From the NCBI RefSeq assembly GCF_018417535.1, contig NZ_CP070977.1, positions 682,001 through 746,000 of the forward strand: DNA of 64,000 nucleotides, given 5' to 3'. Position 1 is the stretch's first letter. Each line of letters begins with the position of its first letter. The notes below the pieces were generated by a model, which made no database searches, had not been told where the DNA came from, and saw only the letters and a program-made list of their open reading frames with translations. A program made the translations under genes and the position numbers. Shown piece by piece: positions 47,626-57,818 of the stretch. The stretch is from Burkholderia pyrrocinia. GTDB lineage: Bacteria > Pseudomonadota > Gammaproteobacteria > Burkholderiales > Burkholderiaceae.

Positions 47626-49710
47626 ATGGCAGTGGATTACTCGACTCGCGACGGCGTGGCCGTCCTTACGCTCAACAATCCGCCCGTCAACGGGCTCGGC
47701 CTGTCGACCCGCCAGGGCGTCATGGACGCGCTCGATCGCGCCGCGCAGGATCCGTCGGTCGCGGCCATCGTGCTGACCGGCGCGGGCCGCGCATTCTCGG
47801 GCGGCGCCGACATCACCGAATTCAACACGCCGAAGGCGCTGCAGGAGCCGACGCTGCACACCGTGATCCGCGCGGTGGAGGCGAGCGCGAAGCCCGTCGT
47901 CGCGGCGCTGCACAGCGTCGTGATGGGCGGCGGCCTCGAACTCGCGCTCGGCGCGCACTACCGCGTTGCGGCACCCGGCGCGCAGGTCGCACTGCCCGAA
48001 GTGAAGCTCGGCCTGCTGCCGGGCGCGGGCGGCACGCAGCGCCTGCCGCGCGCGGTGGGGCTCGAAACCGCGCTGAACATGATCGTGTCGGGCGCGCCGG
48101 TGCCGTCGGAGCAACTCGCGAAGAGCGGGCTGTTCGACGAAATGGCCGACGGCGACCTGCTCGACGCGGCCGTCGCGTTCGCGCGCAAGGTCGGTGCTCA
48201 AAAGGGGCCGCATCCGCGCGTGCGCGATCGCAAGATCGTCCACGAGAACGCCGCGGGCTTCATCCAGTTCGCACGCAATTCCGCGCGGGCCGCCGCACCG
48301 AACTTCCCCGCGCCGCACAAGTGCATCGACGCGATCGAGGCCGGCGTGCTGAACGGCTTCGACAAGGGCAGCGTTGCCGAGCGCGAGGGTTTCGTCGCGC
48401 TGATGATGACGCCGGAAAGCCGTGCGCTGCGTCATGCGTTCTTCGGCGAGCGTGCGGCGAGCAAGATTCCCGACGTGCCGGCCGATACGTCGTTGCGCGA
48501 GATTCGTCGCGTCGGCGTGATCGGCGCGGGCACGATGGGCGGCGGGATCGCGATGAACTTCGTCAACGCGGGCCTGCCCGTCACGCTGCTCGAGACCAGG
48601 CAGGAAGCGCTCGAGCGCGGCGTCGCGACGATCCGCAAGAACTACGACGCGCAGGTGAAGAAGGGCAAGCTCACGCAGGAGAAGCTCGACGCACGCATGG
48701 CGCTGATCGCGCCGACGCTGTCCTACGACGACTTGAAGGATGCCGATCTGATCGTCGAGGCCGTGTTCGAGGAACTCGGTGTGAAGGAGCAGGTGTTCAG
48801 GAAGCTCGACGAAGTCGCGAAACCGGGCGCGATCCTCGCGTCGAACACGTCGACGCTCGACGTCGACAAGATCGCGGCGTTCACGAAGCGTCCGCAGGAC
48901 GTCGTCGGTATGCACTTCTTCAGCCCGGCGAACGTGATGAAGCTGCTCGAGGTCGTGCGCGGCGCGCAGACCGCGAAGGACGTGCTCGCGACCGTGATGG
49001 CGGTGGCGAAGAAGATCCGCAAGACGGCGGTCGTGTCGGGCGTGTGCGACGGCTTCATCGGCAACCGGATGATCGAGCAGTACATCCGCCAGGCGCTCTT
49101 CATGCTCGAGGAAGGCGCGCTGCCTTCGCAGGTCGATCGCGCGATCGAGAAGTTCGGTTTCGCGATGGGGCCGTTCCGGATGAGCGACCTCGCCGGCAAC
49201 GACATCGGCTGGGCGATCCGCAAGCGCCGCTACGTCGAGCAGCCCGATCTGCAGTATTCGAAGATCGCCGACCGTCTGTGCGAGCAGGGCCGCTTCGGCC
49301 AGAAGACGGGCGCGGGCTGGTACGACTACGTGCCGGGCGAGCGCAAGGCGAAGCCGTCGTCGCTGGTCGACGAGATGGTCGTCGCGTATTCGCAGGAGCG
49401 TGGCGTCGAGCGGCGCAAGATCGGCGATGACGAGATCGTCGAGCGGCTCGTGTTCGCGCTCGTCAACGAAGGCGCGAAGATCCTCGAAGAGAAGATCGCA
49501 TCGAAGGCATCCGACATCGACATGGTCTACCTGACCGGCTATGGCTTCCCGCTGTGGCGCGGCGGCCCGATGCTGTACGCGGACGTGGTCGGCCTCTACA
49601 ACGTCGAGCGCGCGATTCGCCGCTATGCGGCCGCGCCGAACGGCGACGCCTGGCAGCTCGCGCCGTCGATCGTGGAGCTGGCAAAGGCCGGCCGCGGGTT
49701 CAACGGCTGA
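47626..49710 (+). CDS. Enoyl-CoA hydratase / 3-hydroxyacyl-CoA dehydrogenase fusion (FadB/FadJ type)
   Basis: With the ATG at 47626 (GGAGG 7 bases upstream) the protein has 694 residues. The N-terminal crotonase domain carries [15 protein letters not shown] (about 49-63) and [14 protein letters not shown]. The dehydrogenase has the NAD-binding [20 protein letters not shown] (about 297-316) and the active-site [15 protein letters not shown]. This is the peroxisomal-type multifunctional beta-oxidation enzyme. Its usual partner is a thiolase, found about 1 kb downstream. Confidence 0.92.
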   Translation: MAVDYSTRDGVAVLTLNNPPVNGLGLSTRQGVMDALDRAAQDPSVAAIVLTGAGRAFSGGADITEFNTPKALQEPTLHTVIRAVEASAKPVVAALHSVVMGGGLELALGAHYRVAAPGAQVALPEVKLGLLPGAGGTQRLPRAVGLETALNMIVSGAPVPSEQLAKSGLFDEMADGDLLDAAVAFARKVGAQKGPHPRVRDRKIVHENAAGFIQFARNSARAAAPNFPAPHKCIDAIEAGVLNGFDKGSVAEREGFVALMMTPESRALRHAFFGERAASKIPDVPADTSLREIRRVGVIGAGTMGGGIAMNFVNAGLPVTLLETRQEALERGVATIRKNYDAQVKKGKLTQEKLDARMALIAPTLSYDDLKDADLIVEAVFEELGVKEQVFRKLDEVAKPGAILASNTSTLDVDKIAAFTKRPQDVVGMHFFSPANVMKLLEVVRGAQTAKDVLATVMAVAKKIRKTAVVSGVCDGFIGNRMIEQYIRQALFMLEEGALPSQVDRAIEKFGFAMGPFRMSDLAGNDIGWAIRKRRYVEQPDLQYSKIADRLCEQGRFGQKTGAGWYDYVPGERKAKPSSLVDEMVVAYSQERGVERRKIGDDEIVERLVFALVNEGAKILEEKIASKASDIDMVYLTGYGFPLWRGGPMLYADVVGLYNVERAIRRYAAAPNGDAWQLAPSIVELAKAGRGFNG

Positions 49711-49754
49711 CGATATCGCACGACGGCGCGCCCGATTCCTCCAGGAGAAACGCA

Positions 49755-50387
49755 ATGAAACGCACCGACGACGTACTGCTCGTGATCGACGTGCAATACG
49801 ACTTCATGCCGGGCGGCGCGCTCGCGGTGCCGGACGGCGACGCGGTCGTGCCGGTGATCAACGCGCTCGCGCGACGCTTCGACCAGGTCGTGCTGACACA
49901 GGACTGGCACCCGCGCGAGCACGTGTCGTTCGCGGCGAACCATCCGGGGCGCGAGCCGTTCTCGACGCTCGCACTGCCGTACGGCGAGCAGGTGCTGTGG
50001 CCCGTGCACTGCGTGCAGGACACCGACGGCGCGGCGCTGCATCGCGACCTCGACATCCCGCACGCGCGGCTCGTGATCCGCAAGGGCGGCGACGCACAGG
50101 TCGACAGCTATTCCGCGTTCGTCGAAGCCGATCGGACGACGCGCACGGGGCTCGCGGGCTATTTGCGCGAGCTCGGCGCGAAGCGCGTGTGGTGCTGCGG
50201 GCTCGCGACCGACTATTGCGTCGCGTGGTCGGCGCTCGATGCGCGTGCGGCCGGTTTCGAAGCCGCGGTGATCGACGATGCGTGCCGCGCGATCGACCTG
50301 AACGGGTCGCTCGCGCACGCATGGCAGCAGATGCAGGCAGCGGGCGTCGCACATGTGATGTCCGCGGGCGCGCGCCCGACGGCGTAG
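49755..50387 (+). CDS. pncA: Nicotinamidase
   Basis: The 210-residue cysteine hydrolase has the catalytic Asp in LLVIDVQYDF (about 10), the metal-binding TQDWHPREHVSFAANHPG (about 49-66), the Lys in VIRKGGD (about 113), and the nucleophile Cys in GLATDYCVAWS (about 158). It deaminates nicotinamide to nicotinate in NAD salvage. A CCAGGAGAAACGCA site precedes the ATG. It lies within a beta-oxidation gene group and is not an obvious member of that pathway. Confidence 0.9.
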   Translation: MKRTDDVLLVIDVQYDFMPGGALAVPDGDAVVPVINALARRFDQVVLTQDWHPREHVSFAANHPGREPFSTLALPYGEQVLWPVHCVQDTDGAALHRDLDIPHARLVIRKGGDAQVDSYSAFVEADRTTRTGLAGYLRELGAKRVWCCGLATDYCVAWSALDARAAGFEAAVIDDACRAIDLNGSLAHAWQQMQAAGVAHVMSAGARPTA

Positions 50388-50404
50388 CGCATTCCCCATC
50401 CGAT

Positions 50405-50720
50405 TTAGGGTCTGTTTACATATGGAACGCACATGCGAATGCCCGAAATCGCTCGTCCCCCAAGGGGACTTCCTTCGGGGCGTATGGCAAGAAGTGAGGA
50501 GCGCCGTTTGGCCGAGCCAAACAAGCGACGAGCGACGCCGCCATACGGGTGATTTCGGGCATTCCCGTGACATGAATTTTCTAATTTGGGGTTGCCACGA
50601 GAACGGCCGCTCGCCGCGTTGCGCTCCTTGCGAATACGTCAGTATTCGCGGCGTCGCGCGCCTCGCGAGCGGCCGTTCTCGTGGCAACGCATGCGCGTTC
50701 CATATGTAAACAGACCCTAA
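50405..50720. repeat. 316-bp palindromic, MITE-like element with 33-bp terminal inverted repeats
   Basis: The ends TTAGGGTCTGTTTACATATG... and its complement match in 32 of 33 positions (50405-50437 and 50688-50720). Inside are two further inverted repeats: AATGCCCGAAATC at 50438-50450 with 50551-50563, and a perfect 24-bp pair at 50591-50614 with 50665-50688 capped by an 8-bp stem (50630-50637/50642-50649). The element fills almost the whole pncA-thiolase gap. The TA inside each TTA/TAA end would fit a TA target-site duplication, as in IS630/Tc1-type elements. There is no transposase gene; a 95-codon open frame inside is most likely a by-product of the hairpins. Confidence 0.8.
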
Positions 50721-50747
50721 CATGAAGCAGGACCGAAGGAGACTCGC

Positions 50748-51926
<1,179 letters not shown>

Positions 51927-51939
51927 TCTTTGGCCGATG

Positions 51940-51976
51940 GCGGCCGCGGTTTCGCTTTGGCGAGGCTCGCGGCCGC
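51940..51976 (+). terminator. Hairpin after the thiolase gene
   Basis: GCGGCCGCG and its complement form a 9-bp stem with a 19-base loop, 14 bases after the stop. It lacks a T-run and is only a candidate terminator. Confidence 0.35.
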
Positions 51977-52059
51977 GACGCGAATCGGCGCGGCCGTGCC
52001 GCTATTCGAAACAATCGGGAAGCAAAAGGCGTGCTTCGGGTAATGCCGTTTCCCCTTAC

Positions 52060-52087
52060 TTGTCAAACGAATTGCCCCACCTATACT
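52060..52087 (+). promoter_or_regulatory. Sigma-70 promoter for the diguanylate cyclase
   Basis: TTGTCA at 52060-52065 and TATACT at 52082-52087 with a 16-base spacer are close to consensus. They lie about 100 bases before the cyclase start. Confidence 0.6.
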
Positions 52088-52187
52088 TGCTCTGACATTT
52101 GCCTTTCGGCACGATGGGCAGGATCGTGCAACGCACGATCCGTGCCGCGAAGGTTCGAACCAACGCAGCAGACCGACCGGGGACCGA

Positions 52188-53588
52188 ATGAGTACGACCT
52201 ATGCAGCCGGGGAACCGCCGCGCGTCGTCAGCGCGGCCGCGAGGCTCTACGCGAAATGCCTGCTGATCGGATTCGCGTTGCTGCCTGCCTATCTGATTGC
52301 CTATCTGTGGTTCTTCAGCGACCCGCGCGTCGTGTTCGAGAGCCACGCGTTCCATGAAATCGCGATTGCGGCGGCGACCCTCGAGGGCGCGTTCGTCACC
52401 TACGTGACGTGGGTGTGCTACCGGTCGTCCGGCGAGCCGCTGCTGCGCTGGCTGACGCTCGGCTTTCTCGGCTTCGCGATGATCTATGCGCTGCACGGCG
52501 TCTTCACCGGGATGGCGCACCACAATATCTGGCTGTTCCTGCTGTACGGGCCCGCGTCGCGGCTCGTGATGTCGATTCTGCTGCTCACTGGCCTGATGTC
52601 GTATTCGCGTCCGCCCGATCACATCGAGAAGCGCACGAGCGCGCGGACGTGGCTGCCGTGGATCATGTTCTTCGTGATCGTCAACGTCGCGGTGGCGTAC
52701 ATCGCGTATTCGCCGGTCGCGGGCGCGCTGGGCACGCGGCTGTCGATGGAGGGCGGCGCGCTCGTGTTCTCGCTGCTGAACGTCGGCGTGCTGCTCGCGC
52801 GGCGGATCCGCTCGCCGCTGATGGTGATCTACGGCGTGTCGATCATGGCGTTCGCGCTGTCGTCGGTTGCTTTCATTCTCGGCAAGCCGTGGAATCACAT
52901 GTGGTGGCTCGCGCATGCGATTTTCGCGGGCGGGTTCTTCCTGCTGAGCTACGGCGTCGTGCAGGCGCTGCAGACGACGCGCTCGTTCTCGGCGATCTAC
53001 CGCCAGGAAGACCTGATGAGCCGGCTGTCGGAATCGATGGCGCGCACCGAGAGCGCGCTGCAGGAACTGCGGCGCACGAACCAGAAGCTCGAGTACATGG
53101 CCGCGACGGATCCGATGACGGGCGCATCGAACCGCCGGCAGTTCATCGCGCAGGTCGAGCGCGAGATGGTGCGGGCCGAGCGCGACGGCACGCCGTTTTG
53201 CCTGCTCGCGCTCGATCTCGACAATTTCAAGAACATCAACGATGCGTACGGGCACCAGATCGGCGACGAGGTGCTGCGCGGCGTCGTCCGCCAGTGCCTC
53301 GAGGCGATTCGCCCGGCGGGCGGGCTCGCGCGGGTCGGCGGCGAAGAGTTCATGGCGCTGCTGCCAGAGATGCCGCTCGAGGGCGCGCGGATGACGGCCG
53401 AGCGCGTGCGCTCGTCGATCGCGAGTTCGCCGTTCGGGCTGGACTTCAAGCGCGTGCAGGTGACGGTCAGCGTCGGCGTCGCGCAATACGGGGTCGACGG
53501 CAGTACGGTCGATGCGTTGCTGCGCGTGGTCGACGAGCGGCTGTACCAGGCGAAGCGGGAAGGGCGGAACCGGGTTGTGTCGCGGTGA
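52188..53588 (+). CDS. Membrane diguanylate cyclase (GGDEF)
   Basis: The 466-residue protein has about eight hydrophobic segments over residues 20-265, a short coiled coil (about 285-305), and a C-terminal GGDEF domain with the active loop RVGGEEF (G384-F388) and substrate motif DLDNFKNINDAYGH. It makes c-di-GMP in response to a membrane-sensed signal. The allosteric I-site RxxD that normally lies five residues before GGDEF is absent (the sequence there is RPAGGLARV), so product feedback inhibition is unlikely. No phosphodiesterase domain is attached. Confidence 0.9.
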   Translation: MSTTYAAGEPPRVVSAAARLYAKCLLIGFALLPAYLIAYLWFFSDPRVVFESHAFHEIAIAAATLEGAFVTYVTWVCYRSSGEPLLRWLTLGFLGFAMIYALHGVFTGMAHHNIWLFLLYGPASRLVMSILLLTGLMSYSRPPDHIEKRTSARTWLPWIMFFVIVNVAVAYIAYSPVAGALGTRLSMEGGALVFSLLNVGVLLARRIRSPLMVIYGVSIMAFALSSVAFILGKPWNHMWWLAHAIFAGGFFLLSYGVVQALQTTRSFSAIYRQEDLMSRLSESMARTESALQELRRTNQKLEYMAATDPMTGASNRRQFIAQVEREMVRAERDGTPFCLLALDLDNFKNINDAYGHQIGDEVLRGVVRQCLEAIRPAGGLARVGGEEFMALLPEMPLEGARMTAERVRSSIASSPFGLDFKRVQVTVSVGVAQYGVDGSTVDALLRVVDERLYQAKREGRNRVVSR

Positions 53589-53683
53589 TGCGGGTTCTCG
53601 AGCGGCACGCCGGCGCCGTTGAGCGAGTGCGGTGCGTTCGGCAGCGCGGTTGTGCGGAAGCGACGAGCGATGTAGTACCGACC

Positions 53684-53720
53684 GAAGCCCTGGAGGCGGA
53701 AACACCTCCGGGGCTTCTGC
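53684..53720. terminator. Hairpin between the cyclase and the reverse lipoprotein gene
   Basis: GAAGCCCTGGAGG and CCTCCGGGGCTTC form an almost perfect 13-bp stem (one mismatch) with an 11-base loop between convergent genes. T-runs are poor. Confidence 0.45.
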
Positions 53721-53750
53721 ATGCTCGGTTTGCGCGCGATGGGCGATGCG

Positions 53751-55892
53751 CTAGCGCGATGCCAAGGCCGCTGCGTTTTTCGGCTGCATCTCCTGCATCC
53801 GCTGCGACGCCTGCCACCAGTACTTGCCCGCGCGCTGCTGCGGATCGCGGATCGCGAGATATGTCGTACTCCAGAGCTGCGCCGCGTTGGCTTCGGTCGC
53901 GTCCGCGCTGCGCGTGCCGAACGCATCGGTCTGGAACTGGCCGTTCACGTAGGACCACGTCCACATCTCCGATGTACGCATGTCGCGTCCGTTCGAGATC
54001 ACCTGCCAGATCGTCTGACGCGCCTGCGTGAGCAGCGCGCGCGTCGCGGCGGACAGGTCCTGGCGCGCGAGCTGGCGATCGAGCCCGGCCACCCACATCG
54101 CCTGCTGCCACGACCAGATCACCGTGCCGTGATACGCGGAGCTCGTGAACTTCGGCCACAGCGACGGGTTCGCATACGCGGGGTTCGCGATCAGCATCCC
54201 GGCATCGGTCACGAGCCCGGCCGGGAACGGCCGCGTGACGTCGGTGACGATCCGCTGGAGCGCGTCGTCCGGCGGCGTGCCGAACAGCAGCGCGAAGCCG
54301 CCGTCGGAATTCATCACCGGAATCGGGTTGCCCTGCTGATCGAGCGACAGCGCGTAGAACGACAGCGGTGCGCCCGGCGCGGCGCCGGCCGGCACGCCGG
54401 CGGACGGTGCATAGGCCGACACGTCGGTGGCCGCCTGCACGGCCGGCACGCTGACCTGGAACAGCGGCGGCGCCTGCGTTTCCCATGTGGCGGCTTCGTT
54501 CGCCGTGTTGGTGAGCGTCGCGCGCTGTGCGGCATCCAGGTACGGATCGAGCAGGCCGCGCGCGAGGAACGCGTTCGCCGCGCGCAACGCGGCCGGCACG
54601 AGCACCGCATTTACGTCGTACGGGTACACGCCGCCGCCGAGCCCGTCGGTACTGTCGCGCCAGTTGCCGACGATCTCGCCGGGCCTCAGGTGGATCAGGT
54701 TCGCGACCGACGGCTGTTGCGCGAACGGCTGTGCGGTGGTCGCGACGTGCAGCAGGTTGACGACCAGGCGGCTGCCGTTGGTCTGCCCGTCGCTGCCGCG
54801 CTGCGCGAGATACGCTGCCGCGCGGGCCTGGCCGCGCGTATCGTCGATCAGCCACGCGGCCGCGATCGGCGCGAGCAGGTAGTCGCTGTCGATCATCTTG
54901 TAGTCGTAGGTCGGCGTCGGGTCGTTCGGCCGCCCGTTCTTCTGGTTGTCGACCAGCGCGAATTCGCCGATGCCTTCCTCGTGCGCGACCTTGCCGTCGG
55001 CCGACAGGCGGCTCAGTACCGACGACAACCCGGCCTCGATCGCCGCGGGTTCGAGCACCGGCATCAGCATGCGGACCGAGATCAGCGTATCGCGGCCGAA
55101 GTACGTGTCGTACTGCCACGAGCCGGCCAGCAGCTTGTCGTGGAAGCTCAGGAATTCGAGCACGTTCTGGCTGACCGGATCGGGGTTCACGGACGGTGCG
55201 AGCAGATCGGCGCGCGTGATCGGCGACAGCGGGGTCTCGCCCGACAGCGCATCGACATGCAACTTCAGCGTGTGCGAGCCCGCCGGTGCGCGCAGCACGA
55301 GCTTGCCGCCCGCTGCCGGCGCGATGCTGCCGCCGTCGCGCAGCGTGATGCGCAGCGCATAACCGGGTGCACCGTCGATCCGGTCGCGCTGCCATTGCGC
55401 GGCGCTGCCCTGGATCGTCGGCGCCGTGACGATCTGCTGCGGAATCGTTGCGCCGCCGTTGAAGTCGCGCAGGAAGCGCACGTTGCTGAGCACGCCCTGG
55501 CGGATCGTCAGCGTGTCGGTGTCCACCGACACGTCGGCGCCGATGCCGTACAGCGGGCGGCCGTGCGTGTCGGGGGCCGACAGCGCGGACGGCGGCGTGT
55601 CGAGGCTCCAGTTCACCGGCTGCGCGGTGTCGTCGAACCATAGCCCCGTGCCGCTGTTGCCGGCGGGGAAGACCACGAGCAGGCGCGGTTTCGTCGACGA
55701 GCGCGCCAGCAGGTGCGCGGCGACCTTGTCCTGCCGGTAGAACGCATTGATCTGGCCGCCGGTGTCCATGCGGAACGACAGCGCGGCGTTGTGCGACGGC
55801 GTGCCGCTCGACTGGACATCGTCGTCGTTGCATGCGGCGAGCAGGCCGGCGCAGACGAACCCGAGACACAGCGACTTCGCAAGGCGATGCAT
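53751..55892 (-). CDS. Large lipoprotein resembling six-hairpin glycosidases
   Basis: The 713-residue protein has a signal peptide ending in the lipobox LLAAC (Cys21), followed by Asn-Asp-Asp-Asp. A beta-rich N-terminal part (about 35-240) is followed by a helical catalytic-like part (about 250-700). WQYDTYFGRDTLISVRMLMP (about 258-277) resembles the active-site entry of amylo-glucosidase and trehalase-like alpha/alpha-toroid enzymes, and VAHEEGIGEFA and WSWQQAMWVAGLDRQL fit such a fold. A glycan-processing role outside the cytoplasm is likely but the substrate is unknown. Confidence 0.65.
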   Translation of the reverse strand: MHRLAKSLCLGFVCAGLLAACNDDDVQSSGTPSHNAALSFRMDTGGQINAFYRQDKVAAHLLARSSTKPRLLVVFPAGNSGTGLWFDDTAQPVNWSLDTPPSALSAPDTHGRPLYGIGADVSVDTDTLTIRQGVLSNVRFLRDFNGGATIPQQIVTAPTIQGSAAQWQRDRIDGAPGYALRITLRDGGSIAPAAGGKLVLRAPAGSHTLKLHVDALSGETPLSPITRADLLAPSVNPDPVSQNVLEFLSFHDKLLAGSWQYDTYFGRDTLISVRMLMPVLEPAAIEAGLSSVLSRLSADGKVAHEEGIGEFALVDNQKNGRPNDPTPTYDYKMIDSDYLLAPIAAAWLIDDTRGQARAAAYLAQRGSDGQTNGSRLVVNLLHVATTAQPFAQQPSVANLIHLRPGEIVGNWRDSTDGLGGGVYPYDVNAVLVPAALRAANAFLARGLLDPYLDAAQRATLTNTANEAATWETQAPPLFQVSVPAVQAATDVSAYAPSAGVPAGAAPGAPLSFYALSLDQQGNPIPVMNSDGGFALLFGTPPDDALQRIVTDVTRPFPAGLVTDAGMLIANPAYANPSLWPKFTSSAYHGTVIWSWQQAMWVAGLDRQLARQDLSAATRALLTQARQTIWQVISNGRDMRTSEMWTWSYVNGQFQTDAFGTRSADATEANAAQLWSTTYLAIRDPQQRAGKYWWQASQRMQEMQPKNAAALASR

Positions 55893-56832
55893 GTTGATGT
55901 CCCTCCTGGTGACTGGCGATTTTTATCGGAATGGTCGAATGAACGGATCTTCTGTCCGTTTCGTTCAGTGCTGCGGACATTCGGGCTAATACCCGAAATC
56001 AATCGGGATGCGGTGCTTCTGAAATCGGCGAATGACTGATCAGTGCCGAAAAATCAAGTGGCAGAGCGTGTTGCCCCGGTGCGGCGTGGGGAAAGTCTCT
56101 GGGATGGCCTTCGCACGGGCGAATGGCGATTCGGTCGCGGCGAGAGAAAATAAAATGTAAGCCGTCGTAGGGGATTCTAAATTTTCGGGAAAGTTGAAGT
56201 CAATAATGTTTTATAGATTTTCCGATACTCGATTGAAAAGACGATCGCAATTATTACCCGGGTCGGTAAAATATGCGATTTAATGAAGTTGGATAATGGA
56301 TCTGCGATATCCGGTGGCGAAATAATTGGCAATGACGTTTCAATCCGGCGATTGATGTCGGACAGGAATTGAATCGTCGCGTTCGTGCCAGCCGTTGTCG
56401 GGCAATGCCGGAATGCGCGGAAACGGAGCGCGCGAAGCCCGAGCAATCCGCGTTCCTGCAATTCAACGGAAAACGTACTCCGTTGCCGGCTTCGAAGCGC
56501 GATCCGGATAACCGGCCCCGTGGTCGGTCGCCGCATGATCGGCCCCGGTTCGGGCCGCGAACCGAGCGATCGTTCCATCGGAGGCGTCAAGTTTGGTAGG
56601 CTTGGTGCCTGTCGCCGTTTGCGCGGATTGCGCCGTCGAGAGTCTACGCGGTGAACAAGTGCGTATCGTCGCCGGAAAGGTTGGACGATAGCCGATTCGA
56701 TACGCGCTTTTTTCCCGGTTGCCCGCGATCGCGTGCAAGCGAAGCAGACAGACGAGTGGCCGGGCGTCGCCCGGCCGGCCGCGATGCGAGCCGCGCCCGC
56801 ATCGTGAACCCTAACGAACAGGAGCAACCGAA
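55893..56832. other. 940-base gene-poor region, partly AT-rich
   Basis: I see no convincing gene on either strand. The left part is the leader of the reverse lipoprotein gene. It contains a palindrome TTCGGG-CTAATA-CCCGAA at 55980-55997, 88 bases upstream of that gene. Bases about 56140-56370 are AT-rich, in strong contrast to the rest of the window. The right part (56380-56830) returns to high GC and leads to the Dabb gene. The AT-rich block could be a silenced promoter region, a remnant of foreign DNA, or an unrecognised RNA gene. Confidence 0.4.
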
Positions 56833-57147
56833 GTGATCAGACATATTGTCATGTGGAAGTTGAAGGAATCGGCGGAAGGCGCGACGCGCGCGCAGAACGC
56901 GCTGAAGCTGAAGGAAAAGCTCGAAGGCTGCCGCGACCTCGTGCCGGGCATCCTGCAGATCGACGTCGGCGTAGCGACGCCGGGCCTCGATGCGACCTCC
57001 GACATCGTGCTCGTATCCGATTTCACGGACAAGGCCGCGCTCGACGCCTACCAGGTGCACCCGGTTCACCAGGAAGTGAAGAAATTCGTCGTCGCGGTGG
57101 CCGAATCGCGCGAGTGCGTCGACTACATCGTCGACAACGCACGATGA
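56833..57147 (+). CDS. Stress-responsive A/B-barrel (Dabb) protein
   Basis: The 104-residue protein has the Dabb signature: MIRHIVMWKLKESAEG at the start, LVPGILQIDVGVATPG in the middle, and LDAYQVHPVHQEVKKFV near the end. These ferredoxin-like dimers occur in stress response and aromatic metabolism; the exact role is unknown. GGAGCAACCGAAG precedes the GTG/ATG region. Its stop overlaps the next start in an ATGA junction, so both are translated together. Confidence 0.88.
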   Translation: MIRHIVMWKLKESAEGATRAQNALKLKEKLEGCRDLVPGILQIDVGVATPGLDATSDIVLVSDFTDKAALDAYQVHPVHQEVKKFVVAVAESRECVDYIVDNAR

Positions 57148-57623
57148 GCGACGCGGCATCCCCGACGGACGGCCCGTCGATCGAAAGCCCGTTCGTCGAC
57201 CTGCTCGGCGTGCAGCTCGTGTCTGCGAAAGACGGCGCGAGCGAGATCGTGCTGCCGCTCGAAGAGCGGCACATGAACACGTGGAGTATCGCGCACGGCG
57301 GCGTGACGATGACGCTTGCGGACATCGCGCTCGCGATGGCCGCGCGCAGCCTGACCGACGACGGCGTCGGCGTCGTCACGGTCGAGATGAAGGTGAACTT
57401 CATGCAGCCGGGCCGCGGCGAGTTGCGCGCGTACGGGCGCGTGATGCATCGCTCGACCACAATGGCCTACTGCGAAGGCGAAGTGCGCGACAGCGACGGC
57501 AACTTCGTCGCGAAGGCGCTCGGTACGTTCAAGTACATGCGGCGGCTCGCGGTGGGCCGCGACATCAAGCGGCAACGCTCGCGCACGGCGCCGGACGCGC
57601 AGCCCGGCCCGAGCGACGCGTAA
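57144..57623 (+). CDS. Hotdog-fold thioesterase (PaaI-type)
   Basis: The 159-residue protein has the hotdog thioesterase pattern: HMNTWSIAHGGVTMTLADIA (about 43-62), VEMKVNFMQPGRGELRAYG, and a C-terminal extension rich in Arg and Pro. It should hydrolyse an acyl- or aryl-CoA. It overlaps the Dabb gene by 4 bases. The substrate is unknown. Confidence 0.87.
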   Translation: MSDAASPTDGPSIESPFVDLLGVQLVSAKDGASEIVLPLEERHMNTWSIAHGGVTMTLADIALAMAARSLTDDGVGVVTVEMKVNFMQPGRGELRAYGRVMHRSTTMAYCEGEVRDSDGNFVAKALGTFKYMRRLAVGRDIKRQRSRTAPDAQPGPSDA

Positions 57624-57634
57624 GCGCGCTCCCG

Positions 57635-57668
57635 GCCCTGCTGCTTCACCGGCAGGGCCGTTTTGTTT
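57635..57668 (+). terminator. Terminator after the thioesterase gene
   Basis: CGGCCCTGC and GCAGGGCCG form a 9-bp stem, followed by TTTTGTTTT. Confidence 0.8.
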
Positions 57669-57818
57669 TGCGGCGCGGATTCGCGCGCCGGACGCGTTTC
57701 GCGGGACGCCGAAGTGCCGGTATTTCGACATGCAGCGTGCGTAGCGCCCGCCCGACGCGGGCGTGGCATCATGTGACGCTTGACCGTTTACGGCGCCGCG
57801 CAGGCGCCGTCCTCACCG

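Noticed and set aside
50422..50709. 95-codon open frame inside the palindromic element
   Set aside because: It is built almost wholly from the inverted repeats, has no ribosome site of note, and the protein shows no domain. It is best seen as a by-product of the element.
56177..56827. 216-codon open frame on the reverse strand in the gene-poor region
   Set aside because: It crosses a sharp change from AT-rich to GC-rich sequence, is dominated by Arg/Pro/Ser in the GC-rich part, lacks a ribosome site and shows no domain.
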